Shown: positions 45,110 to 54,848, counted from the stretch's first letter. The stretch: 64,000 nt of DNA from Leptolinea tardivitalis (GCF_001050275.1 NZ_BBYA01000009.1:248001-312000); one strand, 5' to 3'. Numbers and translations are program-made. Notes: generated by a model from the sequence alone, not told the origin.

Positions 45110-45601
45110 ATGAAAAGGCTGAAATACAGCGTTTTATTCTTTAGCACAATCCTCGCGTATGTAATCTTCCACATTACAGAAGAAGCGCTGGGAAACTTCC
45201 CATTATTTATGCATCAAAATTGGGGTATCCCCAATATTGGATATGCCCGCTGGCTTTATCACAACATCATTTTCTTTTTACCTGTATTGATGATTGGTTT
45301 CCTGATGTATCTAATTGATGAGAAAAGGATTTATCTGGGGCTCGGCATTACATTCTGGGGAATTCTCAATTTCTTTGAACATACTTTTTATACTATAAAG
45401 AACGGCGTTGTCTCACCGGGCTTCTTTTCATCATTGATTTTTGTTGCTCTGGCAATTCTGACAATGATTACACTCGCAAAACAGAAAAACCTTACAAAAA
45501 AGATCGTGATCTCTTCGGTTCTTACGGCCGGTGTCTATTGGTTGATATCTATAGCCCTTGTTTTAACCTGTTCCCAACTCGTGGCAAAAATCTTCCAATA
45601 A
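45110..45601 (+). CDS. HXXEE-domain membrane protein
   Basis: The 163-residue protein has the family-naming motif HITEEA near residue 20, a second conserved FFEHTFYTI near 88-96 and NGVVSPG. These are embedded in five hydrophobic segments; the charged residues in membrane helices suggest metal or proton chemistry. The family has no known function. AGGGAGGA lies 6 bases before the ATG at 45110; the frame starts ten codons earlier. Confidence 0.8.
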   Translation: MKRLKYSVLFFSTILAYVIFHITEEALGNFPLFMHQNWGIPNIGYARWLYHNIIFFLPVLMIGFLMYLIDEKRIYLGLGITFWGILNFFEHTFYTIKNGVVSPGFFSSLIFVALAILTMITLAKQKNLTKKIVISSVLTAGVYWLISIALVLTCSQLVAKIFQ

Positions 45602-45756
45602 TCTGAATGTTCCAGAGCAAGAAATTGATTTTGCACGTAGTTGGTGGTGAATTACCGGTAATACCAAAGATTGGTTGATCTGTATAATGAATATGGATTA
45701 AGGGCGGTAGCCACGAAATTTGCATTTTTCATAAGTGGAACCGGGAAGGTGGAAAA

Positions 45757-46614
45757 ATGACCAAATACTCACGTAACCATGTTTTGGTGGTGTTTATTCT
45801 TTTAATTCTGGGATTTTCTGGCTGTAGACCTGAACCTGAGCCAACAGTTGAATTTCCGCCGGTCGCCATTCCTGATTCGGAAATCCGGCAGCTCAAATCA
45901 ACCGCCACCGGACGGTCGTATGATCTGTACATTCGATACCCCAATAATTATGTAAAAGACGGCGGTTTAAAATACCCGGTCCTCTATCTGCTGGATGCCC
46001 AGTGGGATTTTAAAATGCTGGATTCGATTTACGGCTGTCTGGAGTATGACGGATATATTCCTTCAATTTTTATCGTGGGGATTACATACTCAGGCAAAGA
46101 TGTTGACTATAACGCTCTTCGGGCTATGGACTTTACCCCTGTACATGATGACACCGTTCGCGGCTCCGGCGATGCTCCCAAGTTCTTATCCTTCATCAAG
46201 ACAGAATTAATGCCTTTTATTGAGTCAAATTACCGCATTGATACCAGCAAACAGGTTTTGATGGGTAGTTCGTACGGCGGTACTTTTACCCTCTATACCC
46301 TGTTTACAGAGCCTAGTCTTTTCAAAGGATATGTTGCGTCAAGTCCGGTTACTGTGTATGGCAACCGGTTTGCGTTTGATCAGGAAGAAAACTATGCCGC
46401 CAGCCATAAAGAACTGCCTGCACGATTATTTATTGGTGTAGGCGGGGATGAGAATCTACTGGAACCGGTAAAATCATTCATCAACGTGCTGGAAAAAAGG
46501 AATTATGCCGGTCTCAAGATGGAAACACGGATCATAGAGGGTGCTGCACATTCCAGTAATAAACCAGAAGTGTACACCCGGGGATTGAAATTCGTGTTTC
46601 TCGATGTGCCCTGA
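45757..46614 (+). CDS. Exported esterase-D-type alpha/beta hydrolase (lipoprotein)
   Basis: The 285-residue protein has a lipoprotein signal (LLILGFSGC, Cys at about residue 23). The COG2819/IroE-type alpha/beta-hydrolase fold follows: YPVLYLLDAQWDF, IVGITYSGKD, the nucleophile elbow LMGSSYGG, a late Asp in GVGGDENLLEP and the His of GAAHSSN. Such enzymes cleave esters, including siderophores such as enterobactin. No siderophore transport gene is near, so the substrate stays open. AAGGTGG lies 5 bases before the ATG. Confidence 0.85.
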   Translation: MTKYSRNHVLVVFILLILGFSGCRPEPEPTVEFPPVAIPDSEIRQLKSTATGRSYDLYIRYPNNYVKDGGLKYPVLYLLDAQWDFKMLDSIYGCLEYDGYIPSIFIVGITYSGKDVDYNALRAMDFTPVHDDTVRGSGDAPKFLSFIKTELMPFIESNYRIDTSKQVLMGSSYGGTFTLYTLFTEPSLFKGYVASSPVTVYGNRFAFDQEENYAASHKELPARLFIGVGGDENLLEPVKSFINVLEKRNYAGLKMETRIIEGAAHSSNKPEVYTRGLKFVFLDVP

Positions 46615-46623
46615 TTTAATGAA

Positions 46624-47499
46624 TCATCTTTTACCGGTAATTTGTATGGCAAATTCCTTCATCGTTGATGTGAAGTATTTTTGTCTGTGATAAATCAGAC
46701 AAAATTTTCGGCGCAATTTCAGTTCAGATATTGGAACAATATGGATAGTCTTTTCCATAAGTTCCTGTTGAATTGCCACGATAGGTAATACACCCAGCCC
46801 AAGGTTATTCAGTACAGCAAGTTTGATAGCTTCTGTGCTGTTATAAACACCAGCTTCTTTCCATGGAATGCCAGCTGCATTCATCTGAGTTGTAAAAATT
46901 TCCTTTGTGCCGCTGCCATCCTCCCGAACAATAAAAGGGAATTCAGCCAATTGCTCTGGTTTCACTGATGGTAATTTCATCAAAGGATGTTTGGAAGAGC
47001 AAACAATAGCCAGATCATCATATAAAAAAGTTTCCTCCAGGATATCGTCTGAGTGAACCATGCCTTCTACCAGTCCAAAATCCAGCTTATCTTCCAACAA
47101 AAGGCTTTCAATCTCGCGGGTATTATCTACCCTGGAAAAGATTTCCACATCAGGAAAGCGATCTTTATATTTCGCAATTGCATCGGGAAGAAAATAGGCA
47201 CCCACGGTTTGGCTTGCTCCGATGCGTAAGATTCCGGCATGGTTTAAGTCAGATAGTTCTTTTTTTGCCTGAGCTTCCAGATTAATAATATGCCGTGCAT
47301 AAGACTGCAACCGTTTCCCTGCTTCCGTGAGGAATAATCGGTGATTTAATCTTTCAAATAGACGTGTATCGTAATACTTCTCCAGATCACTTATCATTTG
47401 GCTCACAGAGGGTTGACTCATATACAGTGATTTGGCTGCCATGGTCATGTTCATATAGTCGCAAACTGATAAAAAAACAGTTAAATGTCGAATATTCAT
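46624..47499 (-). CDS. LysR-family regulator, divergent to yeiH
   Basis: The 291-residue protein has the LysR N-terminal winged helix (MNIRHLTVFLSVCDYMNMTM, AKSLYMSQPSVSQMISDLE) and a periplasmic-binding-protein-like effector domain (LRIGASQTVGAYFLP). It is divergent from the yeiH-like gene, as in the YeiE-YeiH arrangement of enterobacteria and in CysB-like sulfur regulation. Its start codon lies inside the long inverted repeat at 47491-47520, so it can probably repress itself. Confidence 0.92.
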   Translation of the reverse strand: MNIRHLTVFLSVCDYMNMTMAAKSLYMSQPSVSQMISDLEKYYDTRLFERLNHRLFLTEAGKRLQSYARHIINLEAQAKKELSDLNHAGILRIGASQTVGAYFLPDAIAKYKDRFPDVEIFSRVDNTREIESLLLEDKLDFGLVEGMVHSDDILEETFLYDDLAIVCSSKHPLMKLPSVKPEQLAEFPFIVREDGSGTKEIFTTQMNAAGIPWKEAGVYNSTEAIKLAVLNNLGLGVLPIVAIQQELMEKTIHIVPISELKLRRKFCLIYHRQKYFTSTMKEFAIQITGKR

Positions 47500-47520
47500 A
47501 AGTAAATCCTTATGAATATT
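47491..47520. promoter_or_regulatory. 30-bp perfect inverted repeat overlapping the LysR start codon
   Basis: Arms AATATTCATAAG and CTTATGAATATT (12 bp each) are separated by TAAATC. The repeat covers the LysR gene start (47497-47499) and lies 78 bp before yeiH. It contains several T-N11-A frames as expected for LysR proteins. It may be the repression site of the regulator, or an RNA hairpin that hides the start codon. Confidence 0.75.
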
Positions 47521-47597
47521 ATCATATCATACTATTTTACATATTCTTATTTTCTATTTATTATCCAGAAATACTTACAATACAAGGTGAATTAAAT

Positions 47598-48590
47598 ATG
47601 TGGATTAAAAAGTTTTCCATCCTGGCAGGTATCTCTCTATCTTTGGCATTAGCCACAGTTGGTTACTGGCTCGGTAAAATATTCCCTATTATTGGTGGAG
47701 CTGTATTTAGTATTCTTCTGGGAATCCTGCTGGCTTCCGTCTGGAAACGTCCTGCTTTTTTTGAAACTGGCATCCGTTTCACATCAAAATATATCCTTCA
47801 ATTGGCTGTAATCTTACTGGGTTTCGAAATGAGTATTGGCAGTGTACTGGTTGTCGGGAGACAATCGCTCTGGGTAATTATCGTGACACTGTCCACGTCA
47901 TTTCTTGTCGTTTTTCTTGCAGGTCGTTTTCTGAAAGTCAATAGAACACTGCGAGTGTTGATTGGTGTTGGAACTGCCATTTGCGGTGGATCTGCTATAG
48001 CAGCCGCATCTTCTGCCATTCAGGCGAAAGATCAAGATGTTTCATACTCGATTTCCACCATTTTCCTTTTCAATGTAATTGCTGTATTTCTGTTCCCCCC
48101 TATGGGCAGACTACTGGGTTTGTCGGATACCGGTTTTGGTATGTGGGCTGGAACGGCAATCAATGATACATCGTCAGTTGTTGCAGCCAGTTATGCCTTC
48201 AGTAATGCAGCCGGCAACTTCGCTACGATAGTAAAACTGACTCGCAGTTTAATGATTGTGCCTATCACGCTAATTCTGGCAATTGCTTACGCACGAATCA
48301 ATGGCGATAAAAACAAATTTTCCTTTATAAAAGTGTTTCCCTGGTTTGTTATCGGATTTTTAGCAACCGCCATTGTTACCAGTTTGGGATTTATCCCGGC
48401 AGAAAATTCCCATTTTCTTGCTTGGATTGGTAAGTTCTTGATAATGACTGCTATGGCAGCGATTGGGTTAAACACCAATATTCAGAAATTTATCACAGCT
48501 GGTCCACGGGCATTATCATTGGGGGGCATTACCTGGCTGGCCGTTATGGGATCTTCATTGGCTATCCAACTTGCCAGTCGAATCTGGTAA
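47598..48590 (+). CDS. yeiH: YeiH-family transporter, putative sulfate/sulfonate exporter
   Basis: The 330-residue protein has about ten membrane helices and the YeiH/UPF0324 motifs: VILLGFEMSIG, the conserved ICGGSAIAAASSAIQ, WAGTAINDTSSVVAA and KLTRSLMIVPI. The family is often labelled sulfate exporter, on limited evidence. AAGGTG lies 7 bases before the ATG. It is driven from the LysR-controlled divergent promoter region. The gene ends in front of a very strong hairpin. Confidence 0.9.
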   Translation: MWIKKFSILAGISLSLALATVGYWLGKIFPIIGGAVFSILLGILLASVWKRPAFFETGIRFTSKYILQLAVILLGFEMSIGSVLVVGRQSLWVIIVTLSTSFLVVFLAGRFLKVNRTLRVLIGVGTAICGGSAIAAASSAIQAKDQDVSYSISTIFLFNVIAVFLFPPMGRLLGLSDTGFGMWAGTAINDTSSVVAASYAFSNAAGNFATIVKLTRSLMIVPITLILAIAYARINGDKNKFSFIKVFPWFVIGFLATAIVTSLGFIPAENSHFLAWIGKFLIMTAMAAIGLNTNIQKFITAGPRALSLGGITWLAVMGSSLAIQLASRIW

Positions 48591-48684
48591 AAATGAATTA
48601 GAAAGTATCTTTAAGGATAAACCGCAGGGATTTTGATCTGACTTTACTTTCCGTCTAGAACAATAATACCTGAATGAAGGCTTA

Positions 48685-48718
48685 AAAGCAGACCGCAGAA
48701 TTTTCTGCGGTCTGCTTT
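48685..48718. terminator. Bidirectional terminator between yeiH and osmC
   Basis: Two perfect 16-bp arms (48685-48700 and 48703-48718) with AAA/TTT ends lie between the converging genes. Confidence 0.9.
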
Positions 48719-48752
48719 CCCATTACTTCTTTGGAGTATGATTCGAAAAACC

Positions 48753-49169
48753 TCAGGCTAATCTGGCCGTTAACTTCATCTCCACTGCGGATAGAGCCTG
48801 GGAAACCGGGCATCCAGCTTTAGCCTGTTCGGCAAACTCGACAAAGGTTTTTTCATCAATACCGGGAACTTCACCAATAGTCGAAAGTTCAATCAGGGTG
48901 ATTTTAGGACCATCGCCCAGATGTACTTTGGCGGTGGTGGAAATGCGGGTGGGGGTGTGATTGGCTTTGGACAGGATGGCTGAGAGGAACATGGAAAAGC
49001 ACCCTGCATGGGCGGCACCGATCAATTCTTCCGGGTTTGTACCCGGGCCATCTTCAAAGCGGGAAGCACGGGTAAAACTGCCTTCATAAGCGCCCGATCC
49101 AAGGCGCATAGTTCCCTTACCGTCAACTAGATTTCCATTCCATACGGCCGATGATTCTCGAATTGCCAT
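48753..49169 (-). CDS. osmC: OsmC-family peroxiredoxin
   Basis: The 138-residue protein matches the OsmC subfamily: TMRLGSGAYEGSFTRASRFE near the start, GTNPEELIGAAHAGCFSMFLS with the first catalytic Cys, and AKAGCPVSQALS with the second. It reduces organic hydroperoxides. A TTGAAC-N17-TACGCT promoter lies upstream. The ATG is preceded by AGGAGCGTTCAA-type spacing. Confidence 0.93.
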   Translation of the reverse strand: MAIRESSAVWNGNLVDGKGTMRLGSGAYEGSFTRASRFEDGPGTNPEELIGAAHAGCFSMFLSAILSKANHTPTRISTTAKVHLGDGPKITLIELSTIGEVPGIDEKTFVEFAEQAKAGCPVSQALSAVEMKLTARLA

Positions 49170-49509
49170 TTGAACGCTCCTTTTGCGTATTAATTATTTT
49201 TATAAAAAGAGCGTAGCATGATGACGGCACAGGTTCAATACAAGGTATCATCTTTTTCAAATATTCCTTTAGCCTGAATTGTTCACAAAAAAGGCAGAAG
49301 ATCCATTTGAATTCAAGTTCGGTTGTAATAGATTTGATTCGCTTACATTTGAGTCGGGTGATAATATTCACGCCTGCCAGATGAAATGACGTAATACATA
49401 ACTTTTCACAGCTTTTAATTGGCTGATTGAATTCACACACCAGAATCAACAGGAAATTTACAGAATCTACAAAGAAAGGATTACTGCCATTTTGCAGTAA
49501 CTTAATAGC
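49170..49509. other. Intergenic region between divergent osmC and aldehyde dehydrogenase genes
   Basis: A minus-strand promoter for osmC can be read: TTGAAC (49233-49238) and TACGCT (49210-49215), 17 bp apart. Nothing specific was seen for the plus strand. No gene is evident in these 340 bp. Confidence 0.4.
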
Positions 49510-50967
49510 ATGGATGCACAAACCCTGTCTGAGCGAGTGGAACGGTTACGCATCACTTTTCGGAGTGGAAAAACACGCTCTATTGAGTACCGTCAGTCTC
49601 AATTGCTGGCCCTTAAGAGAATGTTGACGGAATGCAGTTCTGATTTTGATACTGCGTTGAAGGCAGATTTGAATAAGAGCACTTTCGAATGTTATGCCAC
49701 TGAGGTCGGGTTTCTTCTGGGAGAAACCAACCATGCATTGGAACATCTTAAGACATGGATGCAGCCTCTGGAAAAAAGCACACCGGTATTCCTTCAACCG
49801 GCAAAGAGCCGGGTGGTCTTTGAACCGCTGGGGGTGGCATTAATTCTGGGAGCCTGGAATTATCCAATTCAGCTTACGCTCGGTCCTCTCGTGGCTGCCA
49901 TCGCTGCCGGCAACGCTGCCGTCATCAAGCCGCCGCGCACGGCAAAAAACACTTTTCAAACCATTGCCCGGATTTTGCCTCAATACCTTGACCCCGATGC
50001 ATACATGGTGATTGATGATGACACAGCCAATGACCTTATCCTGAATGAACGCTGGGATAAGATCTTTTTCACCGGAAGTGCAGAGGTAGGCCGGATCGTC
50101 ATGCAGGCGGCGGCCAAACATCTAACCCCCGTTACATTGGAACTGGGTGGCAAGAGTCCAGCGCTGGTGGATGAAACAGCCAATTTACGGGTCGCCGCCC
50201 GCCGCATCGTTCAGGGGAAATTTTTCAATGCGGGGCAGACCTGTGTGGCACCTGATTATATTCTGGTGCAAGAAAACATCCTTGATAAACTGATTTCCGA
50301 ACTGACCTGGGCTTTACATGAATTCTATGGAGATGATCCCCGGGAAAGTGATGAATATGCCCGGATTATCAATGTAAAACAATTTGATACCCTGATTGGC
50401 TACCTTTCCGATGGCGATATTGTTATTGGCGGGCAGTCTGATCGCGAGCAACGCTATATCGCACCTACGATTTTGAAAAACGTTTCTCCCGAAGCACCCG
50501 TTATGCAATTCGAAATCTTTGGTCCCATATTGCCGGTATTGCCGGTCAAAGATATGGATCACGCTTTGCAATTTGTTCAACAACGCGAGAAACCCCTGGC
50601 TTTTTATGTGTTTTCGGAAAACAGGGCGGAAGTGGAAAAAATTCTGAACAATTCGACATCCGGCGGTGTGTGTGTAAACGAGACGATCAACCACCTGGTG
50701 GTACCCGGTCTGCCATTTGGTGGAGTGGGCAACAGTGGCATGGGGAAATATCACGGTGAATGGGGTTTCAGGGAATTCTCTAATGCCCGGGCTGTTTTGG
50801 ATCATGAGACCAGTTTTGATCCGTCTCTGCGGTATCCACCTTATGGAACCGAAAAATTGAACCGCATGAAGAAGTTGATGGAAATGCGTATTCCTTATCT
50901 GTTTGAAGGTCTGGTTGGCAGGTTATTGCGCCGCCAGGGAGATAAAATATTGCAGTTTATAAAGTAA
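49510..50967 (+). CDS. Aldehyde dehydrogenase, class 3-type (fatty or aromatic aldehydes)
   Basis: The 485-residue protein follows the short class 3 ALDH pattern: EPLGVALILGAWNYPIQL, IKPPRTA in place of KPSE, FTGSAEVGRIVMQAA, the catalytic Glu in ELGGKSPA and the nucleophile Cys in NAGQTCVAPD. A C-terminal membrane-near hydrophobic helix is weak (YLFEGLVGRLL). It oxidises aldehydes with NAD(P). No ribosome site is visible. A strong terminator follows the stop at 50989. Confidence 0.9.
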   Translation: MDAQTLSERVERLRITFRSGKTRSIEYRQSQLLALKRMLTECSSDFDTALKADLNKSTFECYATEVGFLLGETNHALEHLKTWMQPLEKSTPVFLQPAKSRVVFEPLGVALILGAWNYPIQLTLGPLVAAIAAGNAAVIKPPRTAKNTFQTIARILPQYLDPDAYMVIDDDTANDLILNERWDKIFFTGSAEVGRIVMQAAAKHLTPVTLELGGKSPALVDETANLRVAARRIVQGKFFNAGQTCVAPDYILVQENILDKLISELTWALHEFYGDDPRESDEYARIINVKQFDTLIGYLSDGDIVIGGQSDREQRYIAPTILKNVSPEAPVMQFEIFGPILPVLPVKDMDHALQFVQQREKPLAFYVFSENRAEVEKILNNSTSGGVCVNETINHLVVPGLPFGGVGNSGMGKYHGEWGFREFSNARAVLDHETSFDPSLRYPPYGTEKLNRMKKLMEMRIPYLFEGLVGRLLRRQGDKILQFIK

Positions 50968-50988
50968 TGTTGACCGAAAAAAATAAAA

Positions 50989-51026
50989 AAGAATCTGACA
51001 ATCAAAGGCTCGATTGTCAGATTCTT
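50989..51026 (+). terminator. Terminator of the aldehyde dehydrogenase gene
   Basis: Perfect 15-bp arms (AAGAATCTGACAATC and its complement) enclose an 8-base loop. An A-rich tract precedes and TTGT follows. Confidence 0.85.
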
Positions 51027-51149
51027 GTATAAACATGATGGGTATGGTATTCACAAATCATCCTGATGGAACATTTAAAGACCACATGGGATTTGAAGGT
51101 AAAATTATCTATCACAACATACTTCACTCAAATCCCATGGGGGAAAAAC

Positions 51150-52018
51150 ATGAGCACGCCCGACAACCAAGTTTTCCATTCCGAAAGTCAGAATTGGTTG
51201 CAACGTCATCCACTGGTCTCGTATTTCTGTCTGGCTTATGCGATTTCCTGGATATTGAGCATCCCGTTTATTCTATCTGAATGGGGTATTCTGAGTGGAG
51301 ATTTCAGACCATTCTTTATTGTAAAATCGTTCGGGCCTTTTCTGGCTGCCTATATCTTGACAGGTTTTCTTGAAGGGAAAGACGGCGTAAAACGGTTTCG
51401 GAAATCTGTACGGCAATGGCAAACAGGCTGGTTGTGGTATCTGATTACGTTGCTGGTTATTCCGGCTTTGCTCCTGGGGGGATTCTTATCCAACCTGGAT
51501 CGTTGGCCGGATTCAAAGGAATCACACCTCTTATTCTGGTAAATTATGCTGTAACCTACCTGGTCGTGTTCTTTGGCGGGGGGCCGCTTGGAGAAGAACC
51601 TGGTTGGCGTGGTTTTGCCCTTCCCCGGTTGCAGAAACAATATGGCCCGTTGGCGGGCACATTGATCTTGAGTGCGTTGTGGACCTGCTGGCACCTGCCC
51701 GATTTTTTGACGTCAGCCCAGGGCGGCGGGCCGGGGACGGGTATTTCTGCGTTTCTGGTCAATTTCCCGATTTTTCTTGCCCTGGTCACAGCCATTGCTG
51801 TCATTCTGACGTGGATCTTCAATAACACCAGGGGTAGCGTTTTCCTGTCTATATTGGCGCATGCCAGCGTGAATACTCCACAGGTTGTGCTGGTACCGCT
51901 TTTCTCGGCTGTTACGACTACCAGCTTGAATCTGGCCGCCTTGATCGGATTCAGCCTTCCTGCCGTAGTACTTTTACTCGTTACCCACGGTAAACTGGGT
52001 TATACCTTAAAAGACTAA
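51150..52018 (+). pseudogene. CPBP-family intramembrane metalloprotease gene with a frameshift
   Basis: The first part (51150 to about 51530) encodes HPLVSYFCLAYAISWILSIP, then SFGPFLAAYILTG and a third helix. A one-base frame change in the overlap 51475-51540, near a G6 run at 51475-51480, leads to the second part, which has the CPBP active-site motifs EEPGWRGFALP, CWHLPDFL and HASVNTP. Without the shift neither half is complete. The family includes CAAX-type proteases and bacteriocin-immunity proteins. GGGGGAAAAAC precedes ATG 51150. It could be a recent mutation, a phase-variable tract or a homopolymer sequencing error. Confidence 0.8.
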
Positions 52019-52285
52019 AAGTTCTCGCAGGAAAATATCATACGGCTACCCGTATTTTTCGTCGCGTATTATATAAAAGTGCAATAACTATTTGACATGG
52101 ATCTGCCTGTTGCTTTTTTTTAAATCTCTTAATTATGTAAAAATCACAATCTAATGTACAATAATAATCGCGAATAAAAAGATTTCTGGGGGAAACAGAC
52201 GTCTTTCGGAAAGGAGATGATGTTCAGACATACTGCTCCTGCTTTTGGTTTAAAAGATGAATATATATTTTTCAGGAGGAAAGTT

Positions 52286-53605
52286 ATGCAAAAAAGGTTT
52301 TTATGTCTGGTAAGCGTAATTCTGATTCTTGCATTCTCGCTTTCCGCTTTTGCACCGGCTGCACCCGCTGTCCAGAAGAAACAGGTTGAAGTCTTCTCCT
52401 GGTGGGTTGGCCCTGGCGAAGCTGATGGTCTGGCTGCCATGGTAAAAGTCTTTAACGCAAAGTATCCTGATATTACCTTCGTTAATGCTGCCGTGGCTGG
52501 TGGTGCCGGTACAAACGCCAAAGCGGTTTTGCAGACCCGCCTTGCCGCCAATGACGCACCAGATTCCTGGCAAGCCCATGCCGGTCAGGAAACCATCGCC
52601 AACTATGTGGCAGCGAATCAGGTTGCACCTTTAGACGACCTGTTCAAAACTACCGGTTTAAATGACGTTCTTCCAAAGACCCTCCTTCCATTAATTTCGA
52701 AAGACGGTCATCCTTATAGCGTTCCGGTTAATATTCACCGTTCCAACGTCCTGTGGTTCAACCCGAAAGTCTTAAAAGATGCCGGTGTAACGGCCAATCC
52801 CAAGACTGATTTCAAAACCTGGGACGATTTCTTCGCCGCCTGCGATAAGATCAAGGCCGCCGGAAAGACCTGCCTTTCCATGGGTGCTCCCTGGACGGCC
52901 ATTCACCTCTTTGAGAATGTGATGATCGGAACCATTGGTCCTGATAAATGGAACGGCCTATGGTCGAACCCACCAACCACTGACTGGGCTGGCGCCGATG
53001 TAAAGAAAGGCATTGCCAATTTTGCCAAAGCCCTCTCTTACACAAACCCCGATGCCTCTACACTATCTGACTGGCAGCCGGCTTCCAAGATGGTTTCTGA
53101 TGGCGATGCCGCCTTCAACATCATGGGTGACTGGGCATACGGCTATTACGCCAACCCGGCTCCGAACGGCCTGGCTCTGAAACCCCATGAACAATTTGAC
53201 TGGGCGGTCTCTCCGGGAACCTATGGCGTCTTCAACTTCCTGGCAGACAGCTTTGTTTTACCCGCCAAGGCCAAGAATGCGGAAGGCACCAATGCCTGGT
53301 TGACTGTTGCCGCTTCCAAGGAAGGTCAGGAAGCCTTCAACCCGTTGAAAGGTTCCATCTGCGCCCGTACTGATTGCGATATGAGCAAATTCAGTGAATA
53401 TTCCAAAGATACGGCCAAAGACTGGTCTTCCAATACAGTGGTTGGCAGTTTGCAGCATGGTGTGGTTGCTGCACCTGCCTGGGCTACGAAGATCGGAACC
53501 GCTATGGGATTGTTCCAGGCGAGTAAATTGGACGATGCCGCACAGGCTGACTTCCAAAAAGCCCTTGCCGATGCCTGCAAGTCTGACGGCACCTGCAAGA
53601 AATAA
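52286..53605 (+). CDS. Sugar ABC transporter substrate-binding protein (family 1)
   Basis: The 439-residue protein has a cleavable signal peptide (MQKRFLCLVSVILILAFSLS to about AFAPAAPA). The family 1 binding-protein fold follows: VEVFSWWVGPGEADGL at the start of the mature chain, WQAHAGQE, PYSVPVNIHRSNVLWFNPKVL and DAAFNIMGDWAYGYYA. AGGAGG lies 6 bases before the ATG at 52286. It delivers a sugar to the two permeases encoded downstream. A hairpin in the gap to the permease genes probably keeps its level higher than theirs. The exact sugar is not readable. Confidence 0.93.
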   Translation: MQKRFLCLVSVILILAFSLSAFAPAAPAVQKKQVEVFSWWVGPGEADGLAAMVKVFNAKYPDITFVNAAVAGGAGTNAKAVLQTRLAANDAPDSWQAHAGQETIANYVAANQVAPLDDLFKTTGLNDVLPKTLLPLISKDGHPYSVPVNIHRSNVLWFNPKVLKDAGVTANPKTDFKTWDDFFAACDKIKAAGKTCLSMGAPWTAIHLFENVMIGTIGPDKWNGLWSNPPTTDWAGADVKKGIANFAKALSYTNPDASTLSDWQPASKMVSDGDAAFNIMGDWAYGYYANPAPNGLALKPHEQFDWAVSPGTYGVFNFLADSFVLPAKAKNAEGTNAWLTVAASKEGQEAFNPLKGSICARTDCDMSKFSEYSKDTAKDWSSNTVVGSLQHGVVAAPAWATKIGTAMGLFQASKLDDAAQADFQKALADACKSDGTCKK

Positions 53606-53630
53606 TCCTGAATATATCTACACAAGCATG

Positions 53631-53653
53631 GGGCGGCTCTTTTTGAGCCGCCC
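53631..53653 (+). terminator. Attenuator hairpin between binding protein and permease genes
   Basis: GGGCGGCTC and GAGCCGCCC (9 bp each) enclose TTTTT. The T tract after the stem is short, so partial read-through into the permease genes is expected, as is common for binding-protein operons. Confidence 0.7.
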
Positions 53654-53774
53654 ATTCTTACCCAATCAAATCATTTTGCCTCTTTTGATACCCCGTCAAT
53701 TGTATGGTCCAAAATCCTTGCGAAGGAGATTTTGTTGAAATGCAAAGAATAATCGGCAGAAAGAGAGACAAGAT

Positions 53775-54848
53775 ATGTCATTGAAATTCAAGCTGAATAT
53801 TCCACATCTTATCCTCTCGGTTATTCTGATGGCTGTAGGAATTTCGGCCATCTTTGCTCTTTCAAAGATCGACCTGATCCTTTTTGAAAAGAACTTCACC
53901 TCCATTGGTATTCTGTTGGCCGCTCTTATTTTTTATAGTGGCATCATTCTGATTGTTATGATGTTTGAAAACGAGACTCTTCTTTCCATCTCGTTGCTTT
54001 TCCCTTCTGTTGTGGCTGTGGCCATCTTTGTATATGGGTTTATCGGCTGGTCAATACGGGTTTCACTGAGCAAATGGAAGGGCTTAACTCCAGATTTCAC
54101 CTGGGTGGGACTTGCACAATATCAGGAATTGTTCAAGGACCCCCGTTTCCTGATTGATGTCCGTAATACAGTGATGTTCACGGTACTTTTCATTGCCGGG
54201 TGTCTGATCATTGGTCTAACACTGGCCATCCTGCTGGATCAGAAATTAAAAGGAGAATCGATTTTTCGAAGCATTTTCCTCTTCCCCATGTCCATCTCAT
54301 TCATCGCCTCCGGTGTGGTGTGGGGCTGGTTGATGAACCCGGCCACCGGAAGCCGCACGGCTGGTATCAACCTGATATTCAAATCTCTGGGATTGAATTC
54401 TCTGATCAGCCTGTGGCACTCCACGCCGCAGCCGTGGGGGATGGCCTTCACAGTCATACCGGCGGTTTGGATGCTCTCTGGATATACCATGGCCCTGTAT
54501 CTGGGCGGCATGCGGGCCATATCAGATGACCTGCGGGAAGCCGCCCGCGTGGATGGGGCGAGCGAATTTGAAATCTACCGGTATATTGTGTTCCCCATGC
54601 TGCAGCCGGTCACCCTCAGTGCAGTCATCATTCTGGGTCATATGTCGTTGAAGATTTTCGACCTTATCGTTGCATTGGGAAATAAGGATATCCGGTTGGA
54701 TGTTCCGGGTATCTACATGTGGGTGACAACTTTTGATGGTACGAATTACGCCCAGGGAGCGGCGATCGGTGTGTTGATGTTAATCAGTGTTGCCATACTG
54801 GTTATTCCATACCTGGTTCAGAATATCCGCACGGAGACAGAACTATGA
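53775..54848 (+). CDS. Sugar ABC transporter permease, MalF/UgpA type
   Basis: The 357-residue protein has about eight membrane helices, two more at the N-terminus than usual (residues 12-30 and 40-68). The inner-membrane ATPase-contact motif EAARVDGASEFEIYRYIVFP lies at about residues 255-275. It forms the transport pore with the next gene product. The genes overlap by 4 bp. No ATPase gene is in the operon, so a shared MsmX-like ATPase from elsewhere is likely. Confidence 0.92.
   Translation: MSLKFKLNIPHLILSVILMAVGISAIFALSKIDLILFEKNFTSIGILLAALIFYSGIILIVMMFENETLLSISLLFPSVVAVAIFVYGFIGWSIRVSLSKWKGLTPDFTWVGLAQYQELFKDPRFLIDVRNTVMFTVLFIAGCLIIGLTLAILLDQKLKGESIFRSIFLFPMSISFIASGVVWGWLMNPATGSRTAGINLIFKSLGLNSLISLWHSTPQPWGMAFTVIPAVWMLSGYTMALYLGGMRAISDDLREAARVDGASEFEIYRYIVFPMLQPVTLSAVIILGHMSLKIFDLIVALGNKDIRLDVPGIYMWVTTFDGTNYAQGAAIGVLMLISVAILVIPYLVQNIRTETEL

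Noticed and set aside
46624-48590. LysR/YeiH pair as something novel
   Set aside because: This divergent arrangement is common; only the operator palindrome deserved a separate note.
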